From Levilactobacillus brevis ATCC 14869 = DSM 20054 (lineage in GTDB: Bacteria; Bacillota; Bacilli; Lactobacillales; Lactobacillaceae): a stretch of DNA of 64,000 nt. Positions within the stretch are counted from its first letter, which is position 1. The number at the start of each line of letters is the position of its first letter. A program made the translations under genes and the position numbers. The notes under the pieces were generated by a model that saw only the letters and a program-made list of their open reading frames with translations, was not told the DNA's origin and did not search any database. Where the stretch lies: contig NZ_AZCP01000001.1 of assembly GCF_001433855.1 (NCBI RefSeq), forward strand, positions 437,187 through 501,186, written 5' to 3'. This document shows positions 63,090 through 64,000 of the stretch, piece by piece.

Positions 63090-63210
63090 TATTTTCCTCC
63101 TTGTTCAAGATGCTATTATCACAGTCTGAGAGGATAAAGTCAATAACTAAGATGAAAAATTTGAAATTTGTGGTAAACTTAGGCTACTAATATGTAAAGG
63201 AGACCTTACT

Positions 63211-63663
63211 GTGACAGTAACCGATAACTTTTCTAATTGGCTCAATTTAATTCAACAGGTTTCACAACCAGAAGGCATCACCTTAGGCACCTCGGACCTG
63301 GTTAAAGCAACAGGTGTACCAGCTAGTCAGCTTCGTTATTGGGTTGAACAAGGGTATATTAAACCAATCGATGTCCCCAATGAACGGAGCCGAAAGTTTA
63401 GCTACCGGGTTGTTTTTCGCGTACGTGCTATTAAATATTTTCTTGATCACGGATATACGCTTTCAGCAGCAATGGATAATGTAAATCAATTTCGTAATCT
63501 GGATATTCAATTGCAACGTATTCTGACCGACCATTTAACAGATTTACAGCTCCACGAGGATGGTCAGATTGATATTTCATTAGGCACCGTTCAGGATGGT
63601 CAAGAGTTATTAGGCCTCACTATTAAGGATGGTTCCTCACAATTTTGGACGAAAAAAGTCTGA
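63211..63663 (+). CDS. MerR family regulator
   Basis: Protein of 150 residues: an N-terminal extension (NFSNWLNLIQQ) then a winged helix (LGTSDLVKATGVPASQLRYWVEQGYIKPI, SRKFSYRVVFRVRAIKYFLDHGYTL). GTG start after AAAGGAGACCTTACT. It is divergent from the DHA2 exporter, its likely target. A TTGAAA...TACTAA promoter with an 18-bp spacer precedes it. Confidence 0.83.
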   Translation: MTVTDNFSNWLNLIQQVSQPEGITLGTSDLVKATGVPASQLRYWVEQGYIKPIDVPNERSRKFSYRVVFRVRAIKYFLDHGYTLSAAMDNVNQFRNLDIQLQRILTDHLTDLQLHEDGQIDISLGTVQDGQELLGLTIKDGSSQFWTKKV

Positions 63664-63687
63664 GTGAAATTGTAAATCTTAACGCTA

Positions 63688-63724
63688 AAAGCCGTGAACC
63701 TATTGAACCAGGTCACGGCTTTTG
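63688..63724 (+). terminator. Intrinsic terminator
   Basis: AAAAGCCGTG-ACCT pairs with AGGT-CACGGCTTTT, then a short T run; after the MerR gene. Confidence 0.8.
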
Positions 63725-63767
63725 TTAACCAAATATCCGGTACTAACGACCACATGCTCCGCAGAAC

Positions 63768-63796
63768 TTGCTGCCCCCTGTAAAACTGCGTATGCT
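63768..63796 (+). promoter_or_regulatory. Promoter of the LytTR gene
   Basis: TTGCTG and TATGCT with a 17-bp spacer, 28 bp before the ATG of the next gene. Confidence 0.5.
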
Positions 63797-63824
63797 GAAC
63801 TTATTAGAAAGGCAGGCGGTAACC

Positions 63825-64000
63825 ATGCACGTAACCTTTAATCTCAAAGCCAGTTTTATTCCCCCCTTCATTACCATTAACGCTCCCGCCGAAACACCGG
63901 AGCTTCAGCACTTGGCGGCTAATATCTCACAGTTGACTAATAGCCAACTAATCGCCGGTATCTCTCCCCGGGGGACTCGCGAGCTAGTTCCAGTGAACCA
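63825..64000 (+). CDS. LytTR family regulator, 5' end only
   Basis: Partial gene running off the right edge: 58 codons. GAAAGGCAGGCGGTAACC precedes the ATG. The peptide (MHVTFNLKASFIPPFITINA, then ETPELQHLAANISQ, and LIAGISPRGTRELVPV) fits the small LytTR DNA-binding proteins of lactobacilli that often precede a DUF3021 membrane protein. The LytTR domain proper would lie beyond the window. Confidence 0.6.
   Translation, partial: MHVTFNLKASFIPPFITINAPAETPELQHLAANISQLTNSQLIAGISPRGTRELVPVN

Overview
The window looks like chromosomal DNA of a lactic acid bacterium of the Lactobacillaceae. The evidence is mid-range base composition, strong AAGGAGG-type ribosome binding sites with frequent TTG/GTG starts, a complete mevalonate operon of lactobacillus type, a heme catalase and an L-lactate oxidase, DUF2316, XRE-DUF2975 and LytTR regulators, and a type I-E CRISPR repeat like those of lactobacilli. 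Species cannot be fixed by eye. No rRNA or tRNA gene and no intact insertion sequence was recognised.

Layout. 0-4.5 kb: the 5' end of a DinG/DnaQ exonuclease gene (minus strand), then the isoprenoid operon mvk-mvaD-phosphomevalonate kinase-fni. 4.5-8.7 kb: housekeeping genes (rRNA methyltransferase, Cof phosphatase, M20 peptidase, ASCH-like protein). 8.7-16.2 kb: a redox and regulator block of aldo/keto reductases, LysR, zinc alcohol dehydrogenase, DUF2316-MarR, MerR-epimerase, and a quinone oxidoreductase whose 3' end is frameshifted. 16.3-23.4 kb: Kup potassium transporter, a CynX-like MFS permease behind a hairpin that buries its ribosome binding site, a sodium/proton antiporter, a cysteine-free HesB-like protein and lactate oxidase. 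23.5-31.7 kb: an ABC-2 exporter with TetR and twin palindromic operators, three Mor-like regulators around a secreted amidase, TetR-ArsC, and a MacB-like fused ABC exporter.

31.8-37.1 kb is the most distinctive region: a five-gene exosortase-G (XrtG) locus on the minus strand. In transcription order it holds a Firmicu-CTERM surface protein, XrtG, a family 2 glycosyltransferase, a 6-pyruvoyl-tetrahydropterin-synthase-like protein without the usual catalytic cysteine, and a polytopic GT-C-like membrane protein. Four of the genes overlap or nearly touch. My inference is that they process and glycosylate the one surface protein encoded beside them; the chemistry is not established.

37.4-56.8 kb: XRE-DUF2975, glycerol kinase, tautomerase, YitT, a C69 dipeptidase with a YjeM-type permease, an Rgg-like regulator, TetR with a shortened NADH-oxidase-like flavoprotein, catalase, acetyltransferases, nitroreductase, MerR-aldo/keto reductase and LysR-alcohol dehydrogenase pairs, and a DJ-1/PfpI protein. 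56.9-61.5 kb is an accessory patch: a gene remnant, a run of very small genes (a 38-residue hydrophobic peptide, a 24-residue zinc ribbon, a 76-residue helical protein), a secreted CAP-domain protein, and a surface-protein gene that has lost its 5' end and now abuts a two-repeat type I-E CRISPR remnant without cas genes, followed by a lone HicB-like gene. The window ends with a DHA2 drug exporter, its divergent MerR gene and the start of a LytTR regulator.
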